Shown: positions 6,987-15,072, counted from the first letter of the stretch. The stretch: DNA of 15,082 nucleotides from an uncultured Collinsella sp. (GCA_902479205.1 CABSNX010000024.1:1-15082), one strand, 5' to 3'. Translations and numbers: made by a program. The notes: generated by a model not told the origin, from the letters alone.

Positions 6987-7014
6987 GAATACGTAATTAC
7001 GTAATTACGTATTC
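6987..7014. promoter_or_regulatory. 28-bp perfect palindrome of three TACGTA iterons (putative RHH operator)
   Basis: The sequence is a perfect palindrome centred between bases 7000 and 7001. It consists of TACGTA-AT-TACGTA-AT-TACGTA flanked by GAA and TTC, giving an 8-bp period. Regular short repeats of this kind upstream of an RHH gene are typical of cooperative binding by RHH dimers. The association with this RHH protein is inferred from position. Confidence 0.65.
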
Positions 7015-7114
7015 AAATTTGAGCCATGCATCACTCAATCACTAGTCAGTATTCGTTGACGAATCGTTGGGGATAACGAATATATCGAGGTAGACAGTCG
7101 TTTTTACCGTCTGC

Positions 7115-7166
7115 GAGTACCAGCAAATCGATACTCAAAACGTCGTGAGTACATTTTGAGTACCAG
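7115..7166. repeat. Cluster of GAGTA(CCAG) repeats
   Basis: GAGTACCAG occurs at 7115-7123 and 7158-7166, GAGTAC at 7147-7152, and an inverted copy in TACTCAAAA at 7132-7140, which pairs perfectly with TTTTGAGTA at 7154-7162. It may be a protein-binding site or the remnant of a mobile-element end. Confidence 0.45.
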
Positions 7167-7365
7167 TCCGAGCGGCCTCTTGCGGGCGGACGCGATCTGC
7201 CGGTCAGCATTAATTGAAATAAATTGATGGCGTTGCTTCGGTAATTGAAAACACTTTATAAAATACCAGCAAACAATAATCCCAGCTAAACAGCTTGAGA
7301 GATTGCGTGGCTGGTTTGCATGTACCACATACACCACAATGCACAAGCATCCATGGCACGCAAAT

Positions 7366-7399
7366 AAAAAACGAGGGAGGCCGCATCCGACCTCCCTCG
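7366..7399 (-). terminator. Intrinsic terminator of guaA
   Basis: On the minus strand the 9-bp stem CGAGGGAGG/CCTCCCTCG (7391-7399 with 7372-7380) may extend by two more pairs in the loop. It is followed directly by TTTTTTATTT. It lies 15 nt past the guaA stop codon and is a textbook Rho-independent terminator. Confidence 0.92.
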
Positions 7400-7413
7400 C
7401 AAAGGGCTATTTA

Positions 7414-9012
7414 CTATTCCCACTCAATCGTCGCGGGCGGCTTGGACGTGATGTCGTAGCACACGCGGTTGGCGCCGGGAACCTCGGCAACGATGCGGCC
7501 AGAGATGCGGGCCAGCACGTCGTAGGGCAGCTTGGCCCAGTCGGCGGTCATGGCATCGCTGGACTCGACGGCACGCAGGATGATCGGGCGCTGATAAGTG
7601 CGCTCGTCGCCCATAACGCCGACGGACTTGATGTCGGGCAGGACCGCGAAATACTGCCAGCAGCTGTGCTCGGAGTTGCGCTCGCCGGTCTGCTCAAACA
7701 GACGCTGGTTGTAGGCGTCGAGCTCCTCGCGCACGATAGCGTCAGCGTTCTTGAGGATCTCGAGTTTCTCCTTGTCGACCGCACCGATGATGCGGATGGC
7801 CAGACCCGGGCCCGGGAAGGGCTGACGGAACACGATGTGACCCGGCAGACCGAGCGCCAGACCAAGTGCGCGGACCTCGTCCTTAAAGAAGTGGTCGAGC
7901 GGCTCAATAAGGTCGAAGTGCACGCCCTCGGGGAACGGGATCAGGTTGTGGTGGCTCTTGATGGTTGCCGTCTTGCCGCCCGTCTTGCGAGCGCCGGACT
8001 CGATGATGTCGGGGTAGATGGTGCCCTGAGCCAGGTACTTGACCGGCTTGCCATCGGTCTCGAGCTGCTGCGCCACGGCGAAGAACTCTTTCCAGAACTG
8101 CGTACCGATGATGCGGCGCTTCTCCTCGGGCTCGGTCACGCCGGCCAGAAGCTCGGCATAACGGTCCTCGGCGTGGACGTGGATAAAGTCGACGTCAAAC
8201 TGCTTGGTGAAGACCTCCTCCACCTGCTCGGGCTCACCCTTACGCAGCAGGCCGTGGTTGATGAACACGCAGGTCATCTGCTTGCCCACGGCGCGAGCGC
8301 CCAGCGCAGCCACGACGGAAGAGTCGACGCCGCCGGACAGGGCCAGAATCACGCGGTCGTTGCCGACCTTCTCGCGGAACTCGGCCGTCATGGTCTCGAC
8401 CAGGTTGTCCATGCTCCAGTTGGGCTCCAGGCCGCAGATCTCAAACAGGAAGTTGCTCAGCAGCTGCTGACCGTACTCGGAGTGCTTGACCTCGGGGTGG
8501 AACTGCGTGGTGAAAATCTTGCGCTCGACGCACTCCATGGCGGCAACCGGACACACGTCGGTGCTGGCGGTAACGGTAAAGCCCTCGGGCACCTCGGACA
8601 CGGCGTCGCGGTGGCTCATCCACACGGTCTGCTCCATGGGCGTGGAATTAAAGAGCTTGGCGCCGGCCGTGCGCGTGATGGTGGCGCGACCGTACTCACC
8701 CACCTCGGAGTGGCCGACCTTGCCGCCGAGCGTCACGGCCGTGATCTGATGGCCGTAGCAGAAGCCCAGGACGGGAAGGCCCAGGTCAAAGATGGCAGGA
8801 TCGATGGACGGAGCGTCCTCGGCATACACGGAAGCCGGGCCGCCGGAAAGGATGAGCGCGGAGGCGTTCATCTCGCGAATCTCGTCGGCCGAGATGTCGC
8901 AGGGGACAATCTCGGAATACACGTTGAGGTCGCGGACGCGACGGGCAATGAGCTGACCGTACTGCGCACCAAAGTCGAGTACGAGGACCTTTGCGGAAGC
9001 CTTTTGATCCAT
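7414..9012 (-). CDS. guaA: GMP synthase (glutamine-hydrolysing)
   Basis: A 532-aa cytosolic enzyme that converts XMP to GMP with ATP and glutamine, the last step of guanine nucleotide synthesis. The N-terminal class I glutamine amidotransferase domain has the nucleophile Cys85 in GFCYGHQ and the triad partners His172 and Glu174 in FHPEV. The ATP-pyrophosphatase domain has the P-loop LSGGVDSS (225-232). The C-terminal XMP-binding/dimerisation domain includes RQPFPGPGLAIR and ends in PPATIEWE, the usual GuaA terminus. The length is close to the family norm of about 510-530. ATG 9012 is chosen because AGAGGGGG lies about 5 nt upstream; upstream in-frame codons to 9138 have no ribosome site. It appears monocistronic. 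Confidence 0.97.
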   Translation of the reverse strand: MDQKASAKVLVLDFGAQYGQLIARRVRDLNVYSEIVPCDISADEIREMNASALILSGGPASVYAEDAPSIDPAIFDLGLPVLGFCYGHQITAVTLGGKVGHSEVGEYGRATITRTAGAKLFNSTPMEQTVWMSHRDAVSEVPEGFTVTASTDVCPVAAMECVERKIFTTQFHPEVKHSEYGQQLLSNFLFEICGLEPNWSMDNLVETMTAEFREKVGNDRVILALSGGVDSSVVAALGARAVGKQMTCVFINHGLLRKGEPEQVEEVFTKQFDVDFIHVHAEDRYAELLAGVTEPEEKRRIIGTQFWKEFFAVAQQLETDGKPVKYLAQGTIYPDIIESGARKTGGKTATIKSHHNLIPFPEGVHFDLIEPLDHFFKDEVRALGLALGLPGHIVFRQPFPGPGLAIRIIGAVDKEKLEILKNADAIVREELDAYNQRLFEQTGERNSEHSCWQYFAVLPDIKSVGVMGDERTYQRPIILRAVESSDAMTADWAKLPYDVLARISGRIVAEVPGANRVCYDITSKPPATIEWE

Positions 9013-9087
9013 GGTTTCCCCCTCTTGTTGGCGGGGAGCCGGTGCCCACCCGCGCGAATAAACGAAAACAACTTTCATAGTGTACAC

Positions 9088-9093
9088 GTTATA
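9088..9093 (-). promoter_or_regulatory. Candidate -10 element of guaA
   Basis: TATAAC on the minus strand lies about 75 nt before the guaA ATG. It stands next to the 8-bp palindrome GTGTACAC (9080-9087). No recognisable -35 is present at the right distance, so this is tentative. Confidence 0.3.
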
Positions 9094-9181
9094 TGGGGTT
9101 TCTCGTCCCTCGCAGCCATCAGCGCACGGCAAACGCACGACCTGGGCGCCTATTTGACGGCAATTGAAGTGTCACCAGACG

Positions 9182-9229
9182 TTACAGATGATGTAATACG
9201 TTTGAACATTGGACGCCCTGTGCCACAAT
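9182..9229 (+). promoter_or_regulatory. Candidate promoter and operator of the asparaginase gene
   Basis: TTGAAC (9202-9207) and CACAAT (9224-9229) have a 16-nt spacing upstream of the start at 9281. Directly before the -35 is a hyphenated palindrome TTACA-GATGA-TGTAA (9182-9196), a possible regulator site. A further hairpin can form in the leader, with TGCCG/CGGCA and CCGC/GCGG arms at 9232-9260, just before the ribosome site. Confidence 0.4.
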
Positions 9230-9280
9230 ACTGCCGAACGGCTCCGCCTCTGCGGCGGCAAATACGATAGGAATACCAGC

Positions 9281-10294
9281 ATGAAGCGCATCCTTCTCAT
9301 CGCCACGGGCGGCACCATCGCATCGACCGAGGACGGCAACGGCCTCTCCCCCGCCCTGACCGGTGAGGAGCTCGCCCAGAGCGTCCCCGAGATCTCGGGC
9401 CTCTGCGAGCTTGACGTGGTGCAGCCCATGAACATCGACAGCACCAATATGCGCCCCAGTGACTGGATGCGTATCCGCGACGTCATCGTCGAGGGTTATG
9501 CCGACCACGACGGCTTCGTGATTCTGCACGGCACCGACACCATGAGCTACACCGCGGCAGCGCTTTCCTACCTGATTCAGGACAGCCCCAAGCCCATCGT
9601 GCTCACCGGCTCGCAAAAGCCCATGGGCAACCCCTTTACCGACGCCAAACTCAACCTGTACCAGAGCCTGCTCTATGCGCTCGACGAGCACTCGCACGAC
9701 GTCTCGATCGTGTTTGGCGGCGTAGCCATTGCCGGCACGCGCGCCCGCAAACAGCGCACGATGAGCTTTAACGCGTTCATTAGCGTCAACTATCCGCCCA
9801 TCGCCTATATCCGCAACGACCGCATTGTGCGCAACGGGCTTCACGGCACGCATCAGGGCGAAAACCCGGTGCGTTTCTACGACAGCATCGACCCGCGCGT
9901 ATTTGTACTCAAGCTTACGCCTGGCGTAAACCCTGGCATCCTGGACGCCCTTGCCGATAGCTACGATGCCGTGATTCTGGAGACCTTTGGCATTGGCGGT
10001 ATCCCCGAGTTTGGTGAGTCGGGCGAGTCGTTCCAAGAGGCAATTTTCCGCTGGGTCGATTCGGGCCGCACCGTCGTTATGACCACGCAGGTCCCCGAAG
10101 AGGGCCTCGATCTGGGCGTTTATGAGGTCGGCCGTGCTTACGCCGACCATCCGGGCATTCTGCGCGGCGACGACATGACCACCGAGACGCTCGTGGCCAA
10201 GACCATGTGGGCACTCGGCCAGTCACGCGATGCCGCCAAGATCCAGCGCCTGTTCTACAGCCAAGTCAACCACGACCGCATCCCGATGGCGTAA
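9281..10294 (+). CDS. ansA: L-asparaginase, type I (cytoplasmic)
   Basis: A 337-aa enzyme that hydrolyses asparagine to aspartate and ammonia. The first catalytic motif ATGGTIAS (residues 8-15) carries nucleophile Thr12. The second, HGTDTMS (83-89), carries Thr85 and Asp86, and GSQKP (110-114) carries Lys113. No signal peptide precedes the first motif, which begins eight residues from the start, so the protein is cytoplasmic as type I enzymes are. The ATG at 9281 follows AGGAA by 8-9 nt; an upstream start at 9209 is rejected because it falls within the likely promoter. It is monocistronic and convergent with the XRE gene. A role in asparagine catabolism or nitrogen supply is inferred from the family. 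Confidence 0.95.
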   Translation: MKRILLIATGGTIASTEDGNGLSPALTGEELAQSVPEISGLCELDVVQPMNIDSTNMRPSDWMRIRDVIVEGYADHDGFVILHGTDTMSYTAAALSYLIQDSPKPIVLTGSQKPMGNPFTDAKLNLYQSLLYALDEHSHDVSIVFGGVAIAGTRARKQRTMSFNAFISVNYPPIAYIRNDRIVRNGLHGTHQGENPVRFYDSIDPRVFVLKLTPGVNPGILDALADSYDAVILETFGIGGIPEFGESGESFQEAIFRWVDSGRTVVMTTQVPEEGLDLGVYEVGRAYADHPGILRGDDMTTETLVAKTMWALGQSRDAAKIQRLFYSQVNHDRIPMA

Positions 10295-10302
10295 TTCAGT
10301 TG

Positions 10303-10333
10303 TCGACGGGTATCCCCTATTCGATACCCTCGA
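10303..10333. terminator. Hairpin between convergent asparaginase and XRE genes
   Basis: A 7-bp stem GGGTATC/GATACCC (10308-10314, 10323-10329) extends by TCGA/TCGA past a single bulged C. It covers the stop codon of the XRE gene. No T-run is present on either strand, so it is a possible bidirectional U-less terminator. Confidence 0.5.
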
Positions 10334-10535
10334 GAAGCTCTGACACCGTCATGCCGAGTGCGGGCGCGATCTTAAATAGAACCTTGAGCGTGAAATTTGC
10401 CGTCCCGTCTTCGATTCGGTCGAGATAGGGTCGGCTGATTCCTGTCGCCACACAAAAATCAACCTTGGAGATACCGAGGTCCCTGCGTGTCTCTTCGACC
10501 CGCCTGCCAAGAATCTGTTTCGCACGTTCGTCCAT
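10317..10535 (-). CDS. Small XRE-family helix-turn-helix regulator
   Basis: A 72-aa protein that is nearly all one Cro/CI-type DNA-binding domain: helices around RVEETRRDLGISKVDF, then the turn and recognition helix VATGISRPYLDRIEDGTANF (about residues 28-47), then LKVLFKIAPALGMTVSELL. There is no sensory or peptidase domain. It is divergent from the 129-aa gene, and a perfect 24-bp palindrome lies between their starts, so it probably binds there and regulates both genes. ATG 10535 has no evident Shine-Dalgarno sequence. It is separated from asparaginase by 22 nt in convergent orientation. Confidence 0.88.
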   Translation of the reverse strand: MDERAKQILGRRVEETRRDLGISKVDFCVATGISRPYLDRIEDGTANFTLKVLFKIAPALGMTVSELLEGIE

Positions 10536-10545
10536 GCAGCCGAGT

Positions 10546-10588
10546 TTGAAATGGAGCCGAACATAAACGTAAACTATAGTTTACGTTT
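10546..10588. promoter_or_regulatory. Divergent promoter with 24-bp perfect palindromic operator
   Basis: Bases 10565-10588 form a perfect palindrome with half-site AAACGTAAACTA. For the plus-strand gene, TTGAAA (10546-10551) and TAAACT (10570-10575) are 18 nt apart, with the palindrome over the -10. The mirror TAAACT serves as a possible -10 toward the XRE gene, without a clear -35. This is a likely site for the XRE protein. Confidence 0.65.
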
Positions 10589-10611
10589 TGCCGAATACAC
10601 AGGAGTTTTCT

Positions 10612-11001
10612 ATGTCGGGTTCTTCGGTCCGCATGTACCGAGCCACGCTTCGCACAAACAGCGCGCCGCCCAAGCTCGTCGTCGTTGAAGCAGAATTCCT
10701 TTCGCCCGATGAGCGCACAGCATTTGCATTGCTATCAAGTCGCGTCGCCGCCGTTCTGGTCCCTTGCCCGGCGCAAGGTGAACTTGCCATCCAATGCCAA
10801 GCGCACAGCTGCTCGCTCAATCAGGCTGCCGTAATCGCAACCAGCCAACACGGTCTGCCCCTTCTCCTGGAAGCCGGTATCGCACTTGCCCTTCGCGGCG
10901 CCGGATACGAAAACGAGACCGCCGCCGACATGGTCTTTAAACCACGATCGAGCGGCGGCCTCGCAGCAGCCATTGAATATGCGTGCAGGCTCGTTGCCTA
11001 A
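10612..11001 (+). CDS. Uncharacterised 129-aa protein, divergent from XRE regulator
   Basis: Not recognised. ATG 10612 follows AGGAG by 7 nt, a good ribosome site, and lies just downstream of the palindromic operator; an upstream in-frame start at 10588 overlaps that operator and is rejected. The protein is soluble-looking, Ala/Leu-rich, with an N-terminal beta-like segment (PPKLVVVEAEFL), a second hydrophobic segment ending VLVPCP, three Cys in the CPAQGELAIQCQAHSC stretch, and an Ala-rich C-terminal helix. There is no signal peptide or membrane segment. The arrangement resembles a regulator and its single target gene; a toxin-like partner cannot be excluded but no toxin motif is visible. 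It is convergent with the DUF1648 gene, 9 nt apart. Confidence 0.75.
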   Translation: MSGSSVRMYRATLRTNSAPPKLVVVEAEFLSPDERTAFALLSSRVAAVLVPCPAQGELAIQCQAHSCSLNQAAVIATSQHGLPLLLEAGIALALRGAGYENETAADMVFKPRSSGGLAAAIEYACRLVA

Positions 11002-11010
11002 AAGGACAAG

Positions 11011-11394
11011 CTAGAAACCAAAGCCAAAGCCCGTTCCAGTAATCGCCGAATACATAAAGTAGACGTTGATTACGTTGAGGAACACGCCCGTGATGCAGCC
11101 GTTGCGCAGGTAGCGCTCGCACACGATGCGCGCCATGGCGGCGGAGTCATCATTGTTTTTAGCTTGACGTCCCGCCGTAAAGTATGTCGCCACGCTCAGC
11201 AGCAGGTTGAGCACCGGCAGCGCCAGCAGCTCGTAGCTCTTGCCCCAGCGCGTCACCTCGCCAGCGGCGTTAAACTTCGTTGCCACCTCGGGGCCAATGT
11301 TGGGGATCACAAACGCTGCGACCACCAGCGGAAGAACCGCAAGCACCAGCAGCGCGATGCCCATGTAGCCGGCTTTTTTACCATATTTAAACAT
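11011..11394 (-). CDS. DUF1648-like small membrane protein
   Basis: A 127-aa membrane protein with three predicted transmembrane segments (about residues 11-30, 54-74 and 97-118). The loop IGPEVATKFNAAGEVTRWG (33-51) resembles the DUF1648 signature, in which P, F, G and W are spaced this way; the domain occurs in SdpI-like immunity and other membrane proteins. The C-terminus is a curious TGFGFGF tail. The start ATG 11394 has AAGGA overlapping the ychF stop codon, and the gap to ychF is 11 nt, so it is probably co-transcribed and perhaps translationally linked. Function is unknown. Confidence 0.72.
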   Translation of the reverse strand: MFKYGKKAGYMGIALLVLAVLPLVVAAFVIPNIGPEVATKFNAAGEVTRWGKSYELLALPVLNLLLSVATYFTAGRQAKNNDDSAAMARIVCERYLRNGCITGVFLNVINVYFMYSAITGTGFGFGF

Positions 11395-11405
11395 ATGCGT
11401 CGTCC

Positions 11406-12482
<1,077 letters not shown>

Positions 12483-12519
12483 GACAGCTCCTTTTGGTAC
12501 AAGCATTTCAAACTGCATA

Positions 12520-12569
12520 AGTATAGCGCCGCCGCAGCATCTGGGCGAACCCAGACGCCACGGCGGCAC
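12520..12569 (-). terminator. 44-nt tetraloop hairpin with adjacent ychF -10
   Basis: On the minus strand, 20-nt arms (12550-12569 and 12526-12545) pair along their whole length with a few G-U pairs and enclose a TTCG tetraloop. The structure starts 27 nt past the polyferredoxin stop and should end that transcript despite lacking a T-run. Immediately after it comes TATACT (12520-12525), a good candidate -10 for ychF, whose -35 (TTCGCC, 18 nt upstream) would lie in the hairpin itself. Confidence 0.65.
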
Positions 12570-12596
12570 GAATGAAGCAGAGATAGGGGTCGCTGA

Positions 12597-13850
12597 CTAG
12601 TCTGCGAGCTTTTCCACCTGATCGAGCATCTTGTCAAGCTTGGCCTTTGCCTCGGCTTTTGCCTTTTGGACCTCTTCGTGGGCTTTGGCCTTCTGGGCAG
12701 CCTTTTCCTCGGCTTCGGGATCGACGACGACCAGATTGGACGCGTCATGCTCAACCAACTTGAGCGCATGCTCGGGGCACACCTTGACGCAGGCACCGCA
12801 GCCCAAACAATACGTGGACTCCAACGCAAAGCGGCCGCTTCCCACCAAATCGCAGGCGAACGTAGGGCATACATTGACGCACTCGCCGCACGACGTGCAC
12901 TTGTCAAAATCGCATTCCGGCGTGCTCACCTGCATGTTCTGGGCAAGCTCGGGGTGGTTTTGCAGCGTCGAGAGCACCAGCTGCCGCCCGTGCGTGAGCG
13001 AACGGCGACGCTTGGTCGTCGTGGTGCCGCACATGGTGTTGAGCGTGCGCTCCAACTGAGTAATCTGATGGCGATGGGCTTTGAGCTTCTGCGTCACCGA
13101 GGCCAGCGCCGCCGTTGCCGGGTTGAGCTTGGTCACGGTAAGGCCCGTGGTGCGGGCGATCTTTTCCATGTACTCCTTGCGCTCGTACTCGCGGCGCTTA
13201 TGGCACTTGAGGCTCTTGGGGTCGACCTCCAGACCCATGCCCGTGCCAGACCACTCCTCGGCCTTCGCAATTGCCTCGCCCAGAATGTCCTCACCGCCGG
13301 TGTTGCGGCATTTATCGCACACGCCCAACGGCAGGTACACACTCACGTTGGGATAGTCGGCCAGTACCGAGAACCAGGTCTCGGCCGTAATATCACCCAC
13401 ACAGGCAACGACGACTTCGTTTTCGCGCGGCATGCGCTTAAGGGCGCGCGTGCAGGTGACGTAAGCGGTCTCGTGACTCGTAGCCGCCGAGACAATATCG
13501 TCATACAGGTTTTTGGGCGCCAGACGCGGCGAGATGATCGCCTCGGTCGGACAGGCAGCGGCGCACAGGCCGCACTTGCGACAGGAGTCGAGGATCTCGA
13601 TGGCGTCTTCCTCGACCTCGATAGCGTTGACCGGGCACACGTCCATGCACGCGGTGCAGCCGCTCTTTTCGTTTTTGCAGGTCAGGCACGGAATGGTGTT
13701 GCCGCGCGGACGCTCCTTGTAGTCGGCAGGATTCCACTGCGGCGCCGACGGATCGAGCGCGTCGGTCACACCGCCAAGCGGGTTTTTAAGAAAGTCGAAA
13801 CCCTTGCTGATCTCGATAATGTCATCAAACAGATCGTGTTCCTGCGCCAT
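12597..13850 (-). CDS. Polyferredoxin-like 4Fe-4S protein with C-terminal coiled coil
   Basis: A 417-aa cytosolic protein with two ferredoxin-like modules separated by about 215 residues. Module 1 has C55/C58...C65-x2-C68-x3-C72P, with a longer than usual first gap, and C90-x2-C93-x2-C96-x3-C100P. Module 2 has C318-x2-C321-x2-C324-x3-C328P and C348-x2-C351-x2-C354-x3-C358P. The middle contains further Cys (133, 150, 178, 181, 216), including GVCDKC, loosely like the MvhD/HdrA-type iron-sulfur region; that likeness is uncertain. The end (about 378-415) is a Lys/Glu/Ala helix likely to form a coiled coil. An electron-transfer role is likely but the partner is unknown; no oxidoreductase is adjacent. 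ATG 13850 is chosen for GGGAGGGG about 6 nt upstream. It is monocistronic, between two hairpins. Confidence 0.87.
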   Translation of the reverse strand: MAQEHDLFDDIIEISKGFDFLKNPLGGVTDALDPSAPQWNPADYKERPRGNTIPCLTCKNEKSGCTACMDVCPVNAIEVEEDAIEILDSCRKCGLCAAACPTEAIISPRLAPKNLYDDIVSAATSHETAYVTCTRALKRMPRENEVVVACVGDITAETWFSVLADYPNVSVYLPLGVCDKCRNTGGEDILGEAIAKAEEWSGTGMGLEVDPKSLKCHKRREYERKEYMEKIARTTGLTVTKLNPATAALASVTQKLKAHRHQITQLERTLNTMCGTTTTKRRRSLTHGRQLVLSTLQNHPELAQNMQVSTPECDFDKCTSCGECVNVCPTFACDLVGSGRFALESTYCLGCGACVKVCPEHALKLVEHDASNLVVVDPEAEEKAAQKAKAHEEVQKAKAEAKAKLDKMLDQVEKLAD

Positions 13851-13890
13851 GCGCGGCCCCTCCCTGAGCAGTGCAAACAAGCAAGAGATA

Positions 13891-13921
13891 ATGATACGCT
13901 ATCGGCCCGTGCCTCGGGCAA
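13891..13921 (-). promoter_or_regulatory. Candidate promoter of the polyferredoxin gene
   Basis: TTGCCC (13916-13921) and TATCAT (13891-13896) on the minus strand are 19 nt apart, about 40 nt before the ATG. The spacing is longer than ideal, so this is tentative. Confidence 0.35.
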
Positions 13922-13941
13922 ATTACACGCGGAGCATCTTT

Positions 13942-13970
13942 GCGGCAAATAGCCTATGGCCTATCGCCGC
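13942..13970 (-). terminator. Possible terminator of the glycerol dehydrogenase-like gene
   Basis: GCGGC/GCCGC outer arms and an inner ATAG/CTAT pair form an interrupted stem, about 30 nt past the stop codon. No strong T-run follows. Confidence 0.4.
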
Positions 13971-14001
13971 CTCGATTGCACAAGGTCAATCAAGCGCCAA
14001 G

Positions 14002-15069
14002 CTATGCCTCGCACATGAGCTGCACGAGCTTTTGTTTGGTCACCTTGGCCTGCTCGTTGGCCATATTACGCTCATTTCTAAAGACCGCATTTGCAACACT
14101 CTGCAGATCGGCATCGGAAATCTCGCCAAGACCCAGCTCCTCGAGCGTCGTCGGCAGACCAACGCGCTGGCAAAACTCGAGCACCTGATCAAGCTCGGGC
14201 GCACGCTCCAGGCGCAGCTGCACCACCAGGCCAAATGCCACGGTCTCGCGGTGCATAGCCCTGCACTCGGGCAGAATCGTTAGACCGTTGGCGATGGCAT
14301 GCGCCAACGCCAAGCCACCGCTCTCAAAGCCGACGCCTGAGAGCAGAATATTGCACTCGATCAGGCGCTCAACCGCCGGCGATGTACGCACCTTTTTGAG
14401 ATCGCGCTTGGCAGCGATACCGCACTCCATGAGTGTGTCGTAGCAGGCACGCGCCGCGACCAGGGCCAAGTGCCCCGGCGCGCCGCCGTGCTCGTTGGCG
14501 CCGTGCACCGCGGCGCACGAACGCGCCTCGAAGTACGTTGCCAGTGCATCGCCCATACCAGCAACCGTCATGCGCAGTGGGGCCGCCGCGACCACGTTGG
14601 TATCGACCACGACCAGGTCTGGATTCTTCTCGAGCATCAGGTAGCGGTCGAACGACCCATCCTCGTGATACAGCACCGAAATCGCGCTGCACGGACCGTC
14701 CATCGAAGCCGCCGTGGGGCATACACACAACGGCAACTCGGCATAAAAAGCAACGGCCTTGGCGATATCGAGCATCTTGCCGCCGCCAATACCCACCACC
14801 ATGTCACAATACTCGGCCTGGGCTTCCTTAGCCATTTTTACAACGGCCTCTTCCGTACACGGACCGTCATAAATCTTAAAGAACGGCTCGCTCAGATGGT
14901 CGTCCAGAAATCCATCGACGATCTGCTTACACAGCCGATCCTCGGTGCCCTGGTCAAACAAGACATAGGCAGCGCAGCCCAACCATGACAAATACCTGCC
15001 CTGACGCGAGAGCTCGCCTGGTCCCTGAACATATCGTCCGGGACCGCCATAAACCATGGGAAGCGCCAT
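14002..15069 (-). CDS. Glycerol dehydrogenase-family, metal-dependent NAD+ oxidoreductase
   Basis: A 355-aa member of the iron-containing alcohol dehydrogenase/GldA superfamily, close to the family length of about 365, which oxidises glycerol to dihydroxyacetone or acts on related polyols. The N-terminus has GPGRYVQGPGEL, the NAD-binding motif is GIGGGKMLDIAKA (93-105), and SMDGPCSAISVLY (122-134) follows; GldA proteins usually read SNDAPCSA here. Predicted metal ligands are Asp174 (GMGDALATYFEA), His257 (LAHAIANGL) and His273 (AMHRETVAFG). ATG 15069 fits the family N-terminus, but only three genomic bases lie upstream before the adapter, so ribosome site, promoter and operon partners cannot be seen. 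The exact substrate is uncertain; glycerol-1-phosphate dehydrogenase relatives are less likely. Confidence 0.88.
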   Translation of the reverse strand: MALPMVYGGPGRYVQGPGELSRQGRYLSWLGCAAYVLFDQGTEDRLCKQIVDGFLDDHLSEPFFKIYDGPCTEEAVVKMAKEAQAEYCDMVVGIGGGKMLDIAKAVAFYAELPLCVCPTAASMDGPCSAISVLYHEDGSFDRYLMLEKNPDLVVVDTNVVAAAPLRMTVAGMGDALATYFEARSCAAVHGANEHGGAPGHLALVAARACYDTLMECGIAAKRDLKKVRTSPAVERLIECNILLSGVGFESGGLALAHAIANGLTILPECRAMHRETVAFGLVVQLRLERAPELDQVLEFCQRVGLPTTLEELGLGEISDADLQSVANAVFRNERNMANEQAKVTKQKLVQLMCEA

Positions 15070-15072
15070 ACG

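Larger units (their letters stand above)
6926..7413. other. A+T-rich intergenic region between the restriction operon and guaA
   Basis: This stretch of about 490 bp holds the operon promoter/operator (6976-7014), the inverted pair ATTCGTT/AACGAAT (7051-7057, 7075-7081), a cluster of GAGTA repeats (7115-7166) and the guaA terminator (7366-7399). The 80-codon minus-strand frame 7104-7346 starts with TTG, lacks a ribosome site and resembles nothing known, so it is not called. No tRNA, integrase or attachment site was recognised. Confidence 0.5.

Noticed and set aside
7104..7346. 80-codon minus-strand frame downstream of guaA
   Set aside because: TTG start, no ribosome site, no recognisable domain, and it spans the repeat cluster.
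9013..9078. In-frame upstream ATG (9078) giving guaA a 22-residue N-terminal extension
   Set aside because: No ribosome site before it, while ATG 9012 has a strong one and gives a normal GuaA N-terminus.
7303..9270. Long plus-strand frame (655 codons) opposite guaA
   Set aside because: It is the antisense shadow of a clear GMP synthase gene in G+C-rich DNA; the translation is low-complexity and resembles no family.
9182..10150. Minus-strand frame (322 codons) opposite asparaginase
   Set aside because: Antisense shadow of a gene with intact catalytic motifs; no ribosome site or domain of its own.
12666..13952. Plus-strand frame (428 codons) opposite the polyferredoxin gene
   Set aside because: The minus-strand frame has ordered Cys clusters; this one is compositional noise.
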